NCBI GenBank assembly: GCA_002396805.1
Contig: DGYW01000048.1
Coordinates: forward strand, 1 to 42,915
From: Firmicutes bacterium UBA4996
GTDB lineage: Bacteria; Bacillota; Limnochordia; Darwinibacteriales; Darwinibacteriaceae
Length of the DNA stretch: 42,915 nt
Direction of reading: 5' to 3'
In this document: positions 24,420 through 32,419 of the stretch, piece after piece
How the letters are laid out: every line of letters begins with the position of its first letter
Numbering within the stretch: the first letter of the stretch is position 1
Notes under the pieces: generated by a model
Database searches by the model: none
Seen by the model: only the letters and a program-made list of their open reading frames with translations
Told to the model about the DNA's origin: nothing
Position numbers and translations under genes: made by a program

Positions 24420-24468
24420 AAAAAACCTGGGTAGACAGTTCACCGCAAGGGAAAGTTGTCCATCCAGG
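24420..24468 (-). terminator. Riboswitch-controlled intrinsic terminator before purE
   Basis: On the minus strand CCTGGATGGACA (24468-24457) pairs with TGTCTACCCAGG (24437-24426), with one A-C mismatch and one G-U pair, and TTTTTT (24425-24420) follows. It lies 60 bases after the aptamer and 28 bases before the purE ATG. The loop holds CTTTCCC (24455-24449), which can pair with GGGAAAG at the 3' end of the aptamer P1 stem. This offers an antiterminator when no ligand is bound. Confidence 0.8.
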
Positions 24469-24528
24469 GAAAAGCAAAACAAGGCCAAGGAACGTTCCTT
24501 CACCACCGCTTCCAGACCTATTTACTTT

Positions 24529-24597
24529 CCCCATAGTCCAATGATTTGCGGTCATTGGGTAGAAACTTGTGGACCCTATTTCCACGATTATATGGGG
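24529..24597 (-). promoter_or_regulatory. Purine riboswitch aptamer, guanine/hypoxanthine class
   Basis: On the minus strand P1 is CCCCATA (24597-24591) with TATGGGG (24535-24529). The conserved core follows in order: ATATAATC, P2 GTGGA/TCCAC, J2/3 AAGTTTCTACC, P3 CAATGA/TCATTG with loop CCGCAAA, then GACTATGG. The L2 loop ends in GGG and L3 begins CC, as needed for the loop-loop contact. The base that pairs with the ligand is C (GACTATG) rather than U (GATTATG), so it should sense guanine or hypoxanthine. High guanine should stabilise P1, free the terminator strands and switch off the pur operon. Confidence 0.93.
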
Positions 24598-24623
24598 TCG
24601 TGAATTCGACTTTGTTCACCTTC

Positions 24624-24652
24624 ATTCTAACAAGAATTCGGGACCCCGTCAA
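24624..24652 (-). promoter_or_regulatory. Promoter of the pur operon
   Basis: On the minus strand a -35 box TTGACG (24652-24647) and a -10 box TAGAAT (24629-24624) are 17 bases apart. Each matches the sigma-A consensus at five of six positions. The start near 24617 leaves about 20 bases before the riboswitch P1 stem. Confidence 0.8.
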
Positions 24653-24664
24653 CAGAATCCCGAA
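24637..24664 (-). terminator. Weak terminator-like hairpin after the amylase gene
   Basis: TTCGGGA (24637-24643) and TCCCGAA (24658-24664) form a 7-bp stem on either strand. TTCTTGTT follows on the minus strand, 35 bases after the amylase stop. It overlaps the pur promoter spacer and -35 box, so the mal operon end and the pur start share DNA. The U-tract is poor. Confidence 0.45.
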
Positions 24665-24698
24665 CGATTTTAGAGATACGCTAGTAAACTTTCGTGTT

Positions 24699-26249
24699 TC
24701 ACCACAATAAGAGGGAAGAACAGGGGCTGAGCTCGAGTTTAAGGCCCTGATCGCCTTGTTGCAACTCATATTCCCCATCGCTATAGAGAACAACCCAACG
24801 TTTTTCTCCTTCAAGTTCTAAATCCACAGCTTGGACGCTCCTTGCTATGTTATGGAAAACCAAGACTTGCTCCTCATCCCACTCCCGCCTAAAGCCTACC
24901 ACACGGCGATTACCGGTGATAAGAGGAACAAAACTTCCAATTCGCAAGGCAGCAGTCTCTTTGCGCAGATTAATCAAGGCCTTATAATGATTGAGCAAGG
25001 ATTGGGGATCCTCTCTTTGTGCTTGAACCGAAGGTTGCCATTCTCCTGTGTTAAAACTAGGATTACGCCAGCTAGTCTCACCAGGTCCACTCACGGGGTA
25101 CCACTTAAAGGGTTCCCTTTTGTTTTCATCAGGACCTGCTCCTTTCATACCGAGTTCTTCGCCGTAATAGACAAAGGGATTGCCCGGTAAGGTCAAATAC
25201 AAGGAAGCTGCAACTTTTGCTTTGTCCACATCGTTCAAAACAGACATGACCCGATCTTGATCGTGATTAGTTAAGAAAGGAGCATCAATTACCCAATCAG
25301 AATGTTCGGCGAAACGGGCCAAATGACCTTCCACCACTTGGGCCACCCCTACGTCTAGACCACTCCTAGCGCTGAGCACGATCAGGTTAGCCAAGTCGAA
25401 GTTAAAGTTCGAGTCAAAACCCGAGTAATAAGGGGCAACCACATGGGAACTGTCCCACACTTCCGCAACTAGATAGACCTGAGGTTTGATCTCCTGGACG
25501 TGGTTCCTAAATTCTATCCACCATTCTAAGGCGCGGTCAGGTTCTGAGTGGGCAAAGATATGCATGGCTGCATCTAGCCGGAAACCATCCACCCCCTGTT
25601 TCAACCAAAACTCAGCAATCGCCTTTGCCTCTGCTCGCACCGCTGGATTATCATAGTTTAGATCAGGCATTCCATCCCAAAAGAGTCCATAATAGTGATC
25701 ACGTCCTTGGGCATGCCACACTCTTTGGCCCCAGGGACCAAGAGCTCGAATATTGGTGTCTTCGTCAGCCCAAATATAATAGTCCCTGTACTGGCTTTGA
25801 GGATTGAGGGCTGCGCTGATAAACCAAGGATGGCGACTACTGGTGTGGTTTAGCACCAGATCAATAATCACCTTAATACCCCGCTCGTGAGCTTTTTTAA
25901 CAAGCTCACGAAAATCATCTAAGGTACCAACCTCTCGGTCAACAGCGTAATAATCCATCACATCGTATTTGTGGTAGGTAGGCGAAGGATGAATAGGCGT
26001 AAGCCAAATTCCTCCCACACCAAGTTCTTCTAAATAGTCTAGGTTATTGATGATGCCTCTTAAATCTCCCAACCCATCACCATCGCCATCAGCAAAGGCC
26101 CGTACAAAGATCTGATAATACACCCCATGCTTGCTGAGATATATTTCTTCTGATGTAGAAACGCTAGCCAAAGCTGGATTTCTCACAAGTAAGGAGAAGA
26201 GAGCCAAGAACATTACCAATAGGAACGACCGGTCTCTAAGTTTTTGCAC
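24699..26249 (-). CDS. Secreted alpha-amylase-family glycoside hydrolase (GH13)
   Basis: This 516-residue enzyme carries a signal peptide (residues 1-29, SFLLVMFLALFSLL...ALAS) without a lipobox. The GH13 barrel is complete: VYYQIFVRAFADGDGDGLGD, region I IIDLVLNHT (D130, N134, H135), nucleophile D226 in GFRLDAAMH, acid/base E263 in VAEVWD, and the third acid D330 in FLTNHDQDR. A C-terminal beta domain follows (VVGFRREWDEEQVLVFHNIA). It should cut alpha-1,4-glucans outside the cytoplasm into maltodextrins for the importer encoded just upstream. Only 18 bases separate it from malG, so it is the last gene of that operon. Cyclodextrinase or neopullulanase specificity cannot be excluded. Confidence 0.93.
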   Translation of the reverse strand: MQKLRDRSFLLVMFLALFSLLVRNPALASVSTSEEIYLSKHGVYYQIFVRAFADGDGDGLGDLRGIINNLDYLEELGVGGIWLTPIHPSPTYHKYDVMDYYAVDREVGTLDDFRELVKKAHERGIKVIIDLVLNHTSSRHPWFISAALNPQSQYRDYYIWADEDTNIRALGPWGQRVWHAQGRDHYYGLFWDGMPDLNYDNPAVRAEAKAIAEFWLKQGVDGFRLDAAMHIFAHSEPDRALEWWIEFRNHVQEIKPQVYLVAEVWDSSHVVAPYYSGFDSNFNFDLANLIVLSARSGLDVGVAQVVEGHLARFAEHSDWVIDAPFLTNHDQDRVMSVLNDVDKAKVAASLYLTLPGNPFVYYGEELGMKGAGPDENKREPFKWYPVSGPGETSWRNPSFNTGEWQPSVQAQREDPQSLLNHYKALINLRKETAALRIGSFVPLITGNRRVVGFRREWDEEQVLVFHNIARSVQAVDLELEGEKRWVVLYSDGEYELQQGDQGLKLELSPCSSLLLW

Positions 26250-26267
26250 ATTATCCTCCTTCCATGA

Positions 26268-27128
26268 CTAACCCTTGGTTGCACCTGCAGTTAGACCAGA
26301 AATAAAGTACTTCTGGAGAGACAAGAACAAAATCATAATGGGAATAGCGGTAAGCATAGAACCGGCTGCAAACTGAGTCCAGTTTTGGTCGAATTGTCCC
26401 GAAATGAAAGCATGTAGACCAACTGCCAAAGTTCGCTTTTCGGGACTAGTTAGCACAATTCTAGCCAAGAGATAATCATTGAATGGTCCGATGAAATTCA
26501 GCAAAGCTATCACTGACAGAATGGGCAAACTAAGTGGCATTAAGATCCGCCAATAAATCTGCCAGCGGGAAGCCCCATCAATGAGGGCCGCTTCGTCTAA
26601 AGAGCGGGGAATTGAATCTATATAGCCCTTAGCCATCCAGGTGGAAAAGGGTATGGCACCTCCGGTATAAATAAGAATCAAACCTAGATGAGTGTCTAGC
26701 AACCCGAGAATATTCAATAACACGTAAATAGCCACCATACCCATGGCTCCCGGAAACATCTGCACAACTAAAAACATGATCAGCCCATAACGGCGACCCC
26801 AAAAGCGAAATCGCGAGAAGGCGTAGGCCGTGAACGAAGTTAAAACCACCGATGCTATGGAAGTAACAGAAGCGATCTTCAGGGTGTTTACCGTCCACAG
26901 GCTAAAGTTCACCGACTTGTTTGGGTTATTAAACAACAGACGATAGTTCTGCAGGGTGAAGTTCTTGGGAATCATCGTTGAGCTATACAAACTGCTTCCT
27001 GTGTTAAAGGAGGCAAAGAAAATGTATAAAATGGGAACCAACACCGCGGCCATGGCCACTAGGAGAATTAGATAACTAAACACTAACCATAAATTACGCA
27101 CCCATTTGGAACTACTGGAAATCCTCAT
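26268..27128 (-). CDS. malG: Maltose/maltodextrin-type ABC permease, MalG family
   Basis: This 286-residue inner-membrane subunit has about six helices. TM1 is near 13-36 (LWLVFSYLILLVAMAAVLVP). The ATPase-docking EAA loop is PRSLDEAALIDGASRWQIYW, followed by RILMPLSLPILSVIAL and the MalG-like end LFLSLQKYFISGLTAGATKG. It pairs with the MalF-type subunit, whose stop overlaps its start by four bases. No ATPase gene is in the operon, so a shared MsmX/MalK-type ATPase encoded elsewhere is expected. Specificity for maltodextrin is inferred from the amylase next door. Confidence 0.93.
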   Translation of the reverse strand: MRISSSSKWVRNLWLVFSYLILLVAMAAVLVPILYIFFASFNTGSSLYSSTMIPKNFTLQNYRLLFNNPNKSVNFSLWTVNTLKIASVTSIASVVLTSFTAYAFSRFRFWGRRYGLIMFLVVQMFPGAMGMVAIYVLLNILGLLDTHLGLILIYTGGAIPFSTWMAKGYIDSIPRSLDEAALIDGASRWQIYWRILMPLSLPILSVIALLNFIGPFNDYLLARIVLTSPEKRTLAVGLHAFISGQFDQNWTQFAAGSMLTAIPIMILFLSLQKYFISGLTAGATKG

Positions 27129-28396
27129 CCCATCATATCCTCCTCTTTAAAGGCCCGAGTCTGTAAGAAATTAACCACACTCATAGAGGCCACAAAGATA
27201 AAGATTAACAAGGCGATTGCTGATGCATAGTTGTACTTCATTAAATCAAAGGTCATCTTAAAGATCCAGGAAATTAAAATATCTGTCCCGCCAGCACCCT
27301 TATTACCTAAGACTGGAGGTCCTCCTCCCGTCAGCAAGTAGACAACACCGAAATTGTTGACATTACCTGCAAATTGCATGATCAAAAGGGGAGAAACAGC
27401 GTATAGAATCAGCGGCAAAGTAATTCTGGTGAACTCTTGCCACGGCGAGGCTCCATCCACTTTCGCAGCATCATGCAACTCTGCAGGGATTCCCTGGATC
27501 ACACCTGATACCAAGGCCATGCTAAAGGGAAACCCTAGCCACAAGTTAACCAAGACAACAGCTGTACGGGCCCAAAACACATTTTGAAACCAAGGAATCG
27601 AAGCGACTCCAATTGCGTTAAGCCACTGGTTTATTGGCCCGAAGCTGGTGTTGAAGAAACCAGACCACATCAGAATCGAGATAAAACCTGGCATAGCCCA
27701 AGGTAAAATCAAAATAGTGCGGATAATCCCCCGAAACTTAATTCTAGGGTTATTGAGGACAATGGCTAAGAACAAGCCTAGCAGGAAACAGGAGAAAGTT
27801 GATAAGATAGCCCACAGAAAGGTCCAGGAGAGCACCCCCATAAAGGTCCTCTTCCAAGAAGCAAGGCGCACAATTTCTCTAAAGTTTTCGAAGCCCACCC
27901 AGCTTACTAACTTGGCTGGCGGTGAGTTATATAAATCGTAGTTAGTAAAGGCCATAGACATATTAAACAACATCGGGAAAAGTACCGTAAAGAGAATAAA
28001 GAGGACTGCAGGAGCTACCAGAAAGTAAGGATAACTCTTTTGGACCATTTCCTTCATTGTCTCCCGAATGGGTGGTGCCGGATGCCCTTTATCCCTTCGC
28101 TGTCCGCCGCGATAGGCATCAACGATATTGCCCAGATAGAAACCTACAACGATAATTGTCACGATCGCGCCAACTAAACCGTATGAAAGCAAGACAATCG
28201 AATGGTCTTGTCGCGGTGCTTCACCTAAAGTGATTAGTCCCCACCAAGTCTGCCTCAGGGTGGGTATTACAAATCTTAGAATTAGATAGTGGTAAAGACC
28301 CATAAAGATACTTTTAACCCACTCACCGTTGATTAGTTGCCCTAACCCCATATATACCGCGGAACCTATGGTGGAAAAGATTGCCCTTTTGCGCAA
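27125..28396 (-). CDS. malF: Maltose/maltodextrin-type ABC permease, MalF family
   Basis: This 423-residue permease has an N-terminal membrane segment block (FSTIGSAVYMGLGQLINGEW, VLLSYGLVGAIVTIIVVGFY) ahead of the transport domain, as in MdxF/GanP-like proteins. The EAA loop is PAELHDAAKVDGASPWQEFT, preceded by a periplasmic stretch with YDLYNSPPAKLVSWVGFENF. The start chosen is TTG at 28396: AAGGAGGGG stands just upstream, and the longer frame to 28468 would run back across the intergenic hairpin. The protein forms the channel with MalG, and the two genes overlap. Confidence 0.92.
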   Translation of the reverse strand: MRKRAIFSTIGSAVYMGLGQLINGEWVKSIFMGLYHYLILRFVIPTLRQTWWGLITLGEAPRQDHSIVLLSYGLVGAIVTIIVVGFYLGNIVDAYRGGQRRDKGHPAPPIRETMKEMVQKSYPYFLVAPAVLFILFTVLFPMLFNMSMAFTNYDLYNSPPAKLVSWVGFENFREIVRLASWKRTFMGVLSWTFLWAILSTFSCFLLGLFLAIVLNNPRIKFRGIIRTILILPWAMPGFISILMWSGFFNTSFGPINQWLNAIGVASIPWFQNVFWARTAVVLVNLWLGFPFSMALVSGVIQGIPAELHDAAKVDGASPWQEFTRITLPLILYAVSPLLIMQFAGNVNNFGVVYLLTGGGPPVLGNKGAGGTDILISWIFKMTFDLMKYNYASAIALLIFIFVASMSVVNFLQTRAFKEEDMMG

Positions 28397-28427
28397 TTCG
28401 ATCCCCTCCTTCAGCTCAAATGCTAAG

Positions 28428-28456
28428 AAAAAGGGTACACTCCTAGGAATGCACCC
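28428..28456 (-). terminator. Hairpin plus U-tract between malE and malF
   Basis: On the minus strand GGGTGCATTCC pairs with GGAGTGTACCC (28456-28433, two G-U pairs) and TTTTTC (28432-28427) follows. Being inside the operon, it probably acts as a leaky terminator or 3' stabiliser that keeps malE mRNA in excess. Confidence 0.75.
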
Positions 28457-28472
28457 TCTTCCCGTCAATTTC

Positions 28473-29690
28473 CTACCGTTGCATTTCCATAATAGCTTCT
28501 TCGATCATCTCTACAGCCAATTCTAAGGCTATAGCCGGATCGACATTTTCGTTAATGACCAAATTAATGGCATCAGCTATATTACCCCATACTGCCTGCA
28601 TTTCAGGAATGTTAGGCATGGGAGTAGCATAACCACCCTGCAGGGCGAAGTTGTAAACATCGTCATCTTCTTGAAACTCTTTCATTTCCATAATGTCGTA
28701 ACGAGTAGGAATTTGGGCCTTCTCTTTATAAATGAGAAATCCTCCATCCCGACCTGTCAAGAATTCGATGAGTTGCTGGGCTTCTGCAGGATATTGACTG
28801 TAAGAGCTAATGTAAAAACCTTTTACGCCACTGAAAGGAGAGGGTCTTACACCACTAGCAAACGGCGGTAAAGGTGCCACTCCAAAATTCAGTTTGCCTT
28901 CGGCCTCCAAAGCACGGGGTTCAGCCAAATACCAAGGCCCAGAAATAATGGCCCCCACTTTACCTTCCAAAAAGAGGCTTTGGGCAATCCCCGTATTCGT
29001 GCCGATAGGAATAATTCCATCGGTAACAAGACTTTTAAGGAAGTCAAGAGCAGCAATACCACCATGTTTAGCCAAGCCCACATCAGAGGGGTTTAACCCG
29101 CCACCTTCTAAGGGAGCAAACACATAACCACCTTTCCCCACAAAAAAGGCGTGACTGAAATAAAAGTCACCAATGTCGAAGAGCAGACCATATTGATCAC
29201 CAGAGGTAACAGCTTTAGCCATTGCTACTAATTCCTCAAAAGTTTCAGGAATCTCAGGGAAGATGTCTTTGTTGTAATAAAGGGCGGTGGATTCAGTAGC
29301 CCAAGGCAAACCGTAAAGGTCACCGTCGAATGAAAGGGCCTGGATGGACGCGGGAGTGAACTGATCCAGAACATCAGCGGCAACCACAAGTGGTTCCATT
29401 AATCCCATAATAGCCATTTGACCGACAAGGTCGTGAGGTGTTGTAAATACATCGGGACCCTTACCAGCGGGACCGTCTAAGGCCAGCTTTTGCCTTTGAT
29501 CCAGCATTCCAATTTCTACAAATTCCACGGCAATGCCAGTCTGCTTCGTAAATTCTGTAGCGATTTTTTCAAAAGTGGGTACTTCGCCTTGATCCGCCCA
29601 CACTACTAGTTTTTCAGGTGCCGCAAACACAACCAAAGCACTGACTAAGACTAGGACCACCGCAGTTATAAGCACTAGCGTCTTTCTCAT
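28473..29690 (-). CDS. malE: Maltose/maltodextrin-binding protein, MalE family
   Basis: This 405-residue extracytoplasmic solute-binding protein (SBP_bac_1) has a signal peptide at residues 1-24 (LVLITAVVLVLVSALVVFAA) with no cysteine at the cleavage site. It is therefore a free periplasmic-type protein rather than a lipoprotein. Family parts include KLVVWADQGEVPTFEKIATE at the start of the mature protein, GPDVFTTPHDLVGQMA, YGLPWATESTALYYNKDIFP, GKVGAIISGPWYL and PNIPEMQAVWGNIADAINLV. The frame continues upstream, but ATG 29690 starts the signal peptide and has AAAGGA upstream. It is the first gene of the malE-F-G-amylase operon, behind a LacI/MalR-like operator. Confidence 0.94.
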   Translation of the reverse strand: MRKTLVLITAVVLVLVSALVVFAAPEKLVVWADQGEVPTFEKIATEFTKQTGIAVEFVEIGMLDQRQKLALDGPAGKGPDVFTTPHDLVGQMAIMGLMEPLVVAADVLDQFTPASIQALSFDGDLYGLPWATESTALYYNKDIFPEIPETFEELVAMAKAVTSGDQYGLLFDIGDFYFSHAFFVGKGGYVFAPLEGGGLNPSDVGLAKHGGIAALDFLKSLVTDGIIPIGTNTGIAQSLFLEGKVGAIISGPWYLAEPRALEAEGKLNFGVAPLPPFASGVRPSPFSGVKGFYISSYSQYPAEAQQLIEFLTGRDGGFLIYKEKAQIPTRYDIMEMKEFQEDDDVYNFALQGGYATPMPNIPEMQAVWGNIADAINLVINENVDPAIALELAVEMIEEAIMEMQR

Positions 29691-29740
29691 CTCACCAAAT
29701 CCTTTCGTTTTCTTTTTTAATGTACTCCACTTGCCAGCCG

Positions 29741-29756
29741 GTGCAAGCGATTGCAC
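29741..29756. promoter_or_regulatory. LacI/MalR-family operator upstream of malE
   Basis: GTGCAAGCGATTGCAC is an inverted repeat with arms GTGCAA and TTGCAC around a central CG, the TGCAAnCGnTTGCA form bound by LacI-family repressors such as MalR. It lies from about +4 to +19 of the inferred malE transcript, where a bound repressor would block the polymerase. No regulator gene is in the window. Confidence 0.75.
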
Positions 29757-29766
29757 ATTATTGGTA

Positions 29767-29794
29767 AATATATACTTCTCTTGAATTAAGTAAA
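29767..29794 (-). promoter_or_regulatory. Promoter of the mal operon
   Basis: On the minus strand a -35 box TTTACT (29794-29789) and a -10 box TATATT (29772-29767) are 16 bases apart. The start near 29760 lies immediately before the operator. The remainder of 29795-29949, up to the divergent deacetylase gene, shows no further gene. Confidence 0.6.
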
Positions 29795-29949
29795 CTCCTT
29801 CCTTGATAAGAGATAGTTTTGTAAATTGATCATCTGCAACCATTTGAGTAAATCAGTTAAGGGCTAGACATTTTTACCACAACCGACAGACAGGAAATGA
29901 GTGAACAAAGCAAGAATGAATAGCGAGAAAACACAAACGAGGTGTTGCA

Positions 29950-30711
29950 ATGAACCGGAAGCAGGTCTATCTCATTATTCTTGTTCTGATTATTACTCCA
30001 CGCCAGGTTGGTAATGCTAGGCTGAGAAATGAGATGCCACCTAATCTGATTAGTTTTCAGAACACAGTGCAGCGGCAAGCGGATAAGTATCCGGATTTTT
30101 TCCACTTAGAGGCACCCACAGAAGCCTTCATTGCTCTAACCTTCGATGATGGCCCCCACGCACACAACACTCCACTCATACTAGATATCCTCAAGGCAGA
30201 GGGAATAAAGGCCACATTTTTCGTTGTTGGAGAACAGGTTCGTCAATATCCCAAAGTTGCCCAAAGAATCGTAGCCGAAGGTCATCAGATTGCTAACCAC
30301 TCCTGGTCTCACCCTGATCTCCGCAAAGTGACTGATCAAGCTATCCTAGAAAAGCAACTCGAACCAACCTCAAGTTTGGTGGAAGAGCTAACGGGTGTTT
30401 TCCCCAAATTTATACGTCCTCCTTACGGTGCCCTCAGAGATGGCACAATAGAGTTTTTAGGTACACAAGGCTGGCAAATCATCAACTGGTCCATTGACTC
30501 TTTTGATTGGGATCCCCAAGAAAACAGCGTGATTGCCATCGTAGAGAAGGTAAAACGGTATCACCACCCTGGCGCCATCATTCTCATGCACTGTAATGGT
30601 GCCAACACTGTGCAGACATTGCCTGAAGTGATCGATTCTCTGCGTGATCTAGGTTACCAGTTCAAGACCGTTGAAGAGCTATTTACTTCTCACGATAGTG
30701 ACGCTGAATAA
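29950..30711 (+). CDS. Secreted polysaccharide deacetylase (NodB/CE4 family)
   Basis: This 253-residue protein has an N-terminal hydrophobic segment (VYLIILVLIITP, about 6-17) that exports or anchors it. The CE4 domain is complete: motif 1 FIALTFDDGPH (D66, D67), motif 2 HSWSH (H117, H121 with D67 as metal ligands), motif 3 RPPYG (R156), motif 4 around SIDSFDWDP, and motif 5 IILMHC (H214). It should remove acetyl groups from peptidoglycan or another N-acetylglucosamine polymer; it resembles PdaA/YlxY-type proteins of spore formers. ATG 29950 follows GAGGTG. It is divergent from malE and ends at a bidirectional terminator. Confidence 0.93.
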   Translation: MNRKQVYLIILVLIITPRQVGNARLRNEMPPNLISFQNTVQRQADKYPDFFHLEAPTEAFIALTFDDGPHAHNTPLILDILKAEGIKATFFVVGEQVRQYPKVAQRIVAEGHQIANHSWSHPDLRKVTDQAILEKQLEPTSSLVEELTGVFPKFIRPPYGALRDGTIEFLGTQGWQIINWSIDSFDWDPQENSVIAIVEKVKRYHHPGAIILMHCNGANTVQTLPEVIDSLRDLGYQFKTVEELFTSHDSDAE

Positions 30712-30721
30712 GGGTATGGAA

Positions 30722-30752
30722 AAAGGGTGACGAACTCGTCACCCTTTGGATT
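30722..30752. terminator. Bidirectional terminator between the deacetylase and chemoreceptor genes
   Basis: AAAGGGTGAC (30722-30731) and GTCACCCTTT (30738-30747) form a perfect 10-bp stem around a 6-base loop. On the minus strand CCCTTTTTCC makes a good U-tract for the chemoreceptor transcript. On the plus strand the tail is only moderately T-rich. Confidence 0.88.
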
Positions 30753-30762
30753 TATCTGTTTC

Positions 30763-32346
30763 TTAAAAGCCACTAAAGTTGGCTATTTGCTCCTGCAAGC
30801 GTTCGGCTAGATAGGCAAGCTTTTCGGCGTCGCTGGCAATCTCGGCCACAACCGCGGATTGTTCTTCAGTGGCAGCTGCAATACCCTCACTACCACTTCC
30901 TATATCATTAGCAGCATTAGTAATCTCATTAACCTGATGGCCAACATCCTGGAAAACCTTACTGATACCCGCAAAGGTATTACCTGTTAAGTCAATGCCT
31001 TCTGCCACTCGGTCAACACTATTCCCCGCTGTATCCATTCGCTCGATAGTGGTCTGGGTTCCTAGGAGAATCTCCTGAATAAGCAGGGAAATCTCACCGG
31101 AAGCTGATCTGGTTTGTTCTGCAAGTTTACGAACTTCATCTGCAACCACTGCAAAGCCCCGCCCATTTTCGCCCGCCCGCGCAGCCTCGATGGCTGCATT
31201 TAAGGCAAGTAGATTAGTCTGATCACTTATTTCAGTAATCACATCTACAATTAGATCAATCTGCTTCGACTGCTCCGCCAAACCCGTGACCGACTGCGAA
31301 AGCTCCCGCACATCGTCGCGGGCGCTAGTCACATCACGAATGGCTTCCCTGAGCAGGTCCAAACCTTTCTCCAAGTCTTGGAGGGCGGTTTCTGTATTCT
31401 GTTGCATTGCTGTGGCATTATCAGCCGTGTGCAAGGAGGCACTAGCAAATTGGTTAGATGTACTAGCCACCTCATGTACTGCAGCCCCTGTTTCTACAGC
31501 GGCTGAAGACAGATTCTGGGATAAAGTCAGCACACTGTGACTCGTAGTCTGGATACTGGAGACTAGGCCCCTAACGTTAGCCAACATCTCACCTAACGAC
31601 TGGGATAGAGCCCCAATCTCATCTCGGGACTTCACTTCCCACTTGGCCCCGAGATCCCCCGAGCCAATCTTACCCACTGCCCTCTGTAAGACCGCCAAAG
31701 GCCTCGTAATATTCAAGGTGACTAACCAGGCCACAAATATACTCAGAAGTGTGACCACGGCTAAAATAACCGCGCTCCGTGCTATAATACTTCGCACATT
31801 TTCTTCTACCTCTTGGTTAATCAGTTGGATCTCACCTTGAATTACACCGCGGCTATGACCCAAGAAACTAGCGATTTCTGCTAGTCGCTGTTCGGTTACT
31901 TCTTGATAAATATCATGGGCCCTATTTATTTCTCCTCTGGCTAGTAAGTCCTTAATATTCTGAGCGGATTGATGCAGTTCCGCATGGGGCTTGTGCAATT
32001 TTTCAAAGGTAGCCTCTAACTCTGGAAAATGAACCAAAAGCTGCTGAAAATCTTCGCTAGCTAACCATTTACCGAGATTGCACTTAGTAGGATCCAATTC
32101 AATGGCAAAGTCATCCGCTGAGCCTGAAATGATATAGTTTTGCAGGTTTAAGGCCCAACGAAGGTGCTCGACCTCCCTTTGCAGCAACGATACATGAGTA
32201 TTCTCTGCTTCTTGGGCCACTGACCAACGACTCTTAGTGGTAAGCATGCCACTGGCGTTGAATCCGTTAGTGACTAGCGCCATCAAAATCAAAAAGATAA
32301 AACTTAAGGTAAGTTTGGCGCGTATTGATAAATTTCGAAAGGGCAT
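30763..32346 (-). CDS. Methyl-accepting chemotaxis protein with extracytoplasmic CZB-like zinc domain
   Basis: This 527-residue chemoreceptor has TM1 at about 11-28, TM2 at 190-211, a HAMP domain (LNITRPLAVLQRAVGKIGSG) and a full signalling hairpin (QTNLLALNAAIEAARAGENG, GFAVVADEVRKLAEQ). The sensor region between the helices contains the four ligands of a CZB zinc-binding domain in order. They are H61 (EVEHLRW), C89 (TKCNLGKW) and H121 with H125 (PHAELH). CZB domains usually sit at the cytoplasmic C-terminus of receptors and sense hypochlorite or zinc; here the domain would be outside the membrane. ATG 32346 follows AGGAGG. It is transcribed separately from the neighbours or after the secreted-protein gene, 73 bases upstream. 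Confidence 0.92.
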   Translation of the reverse strand: MPFRNLSIRAKLTLSFIFLILMALVTNGFNASGMLTTKSRWSVAQEAENTHVSLLQREVEHLRWALNLQNYIISGSADDFAIELDPTKCNLGKWLASEDFQQLLVHFPELEATFEKLHKPHAELHQSAQNIKDLLARGEINRAHDIYQEVTEQRLAEIASFLGHSRGVIQGEIQLINQEVEENVRSIIARSAVILAVVTLLSIFVAWLVTLNITRPLAVLQRAVGKIGSGDLGAKWEVKSRDEIGALSQSLGEMLANVRGLVSSIQTTSHSVLTLSQNLSSAAVETGAAVHEVASTSNQFASASLHTADNATAMQQNTETALQDLEKGLDLLREAIRDVTSARDDVRELSQSVTGLAEQSKQIDLIVDVITEISDQTNLLALNAAIEAARAGENGRGFAVVADEVRKLAEQTRSASGEISLLIQEILLGTQTTIERMDTAGNSVDRVAEGIDLTGNTFAGISKVFQDVGHQVNEITNAANDIGSGSEGIAAATEEQSAVVAEIASDAEKLAYLAERLQEQIANFSGF

Positions 32347-32419
32347 ATTCTTCCTCCTAGCACATTCCTGGCTGATTACGGATTATTATTCTCGTTACTA
32401 TTAACAACTCCTGCCAGTC

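Noticed and set aside
26268..29690. Missing ATPase gene taken as a sign of a broken mal importer.
   Set aside because: Bacillota sugar importers of this type often share one MsmX/MalK-type ATPase encoded elsewhere, so the operon may be complete as it stands.
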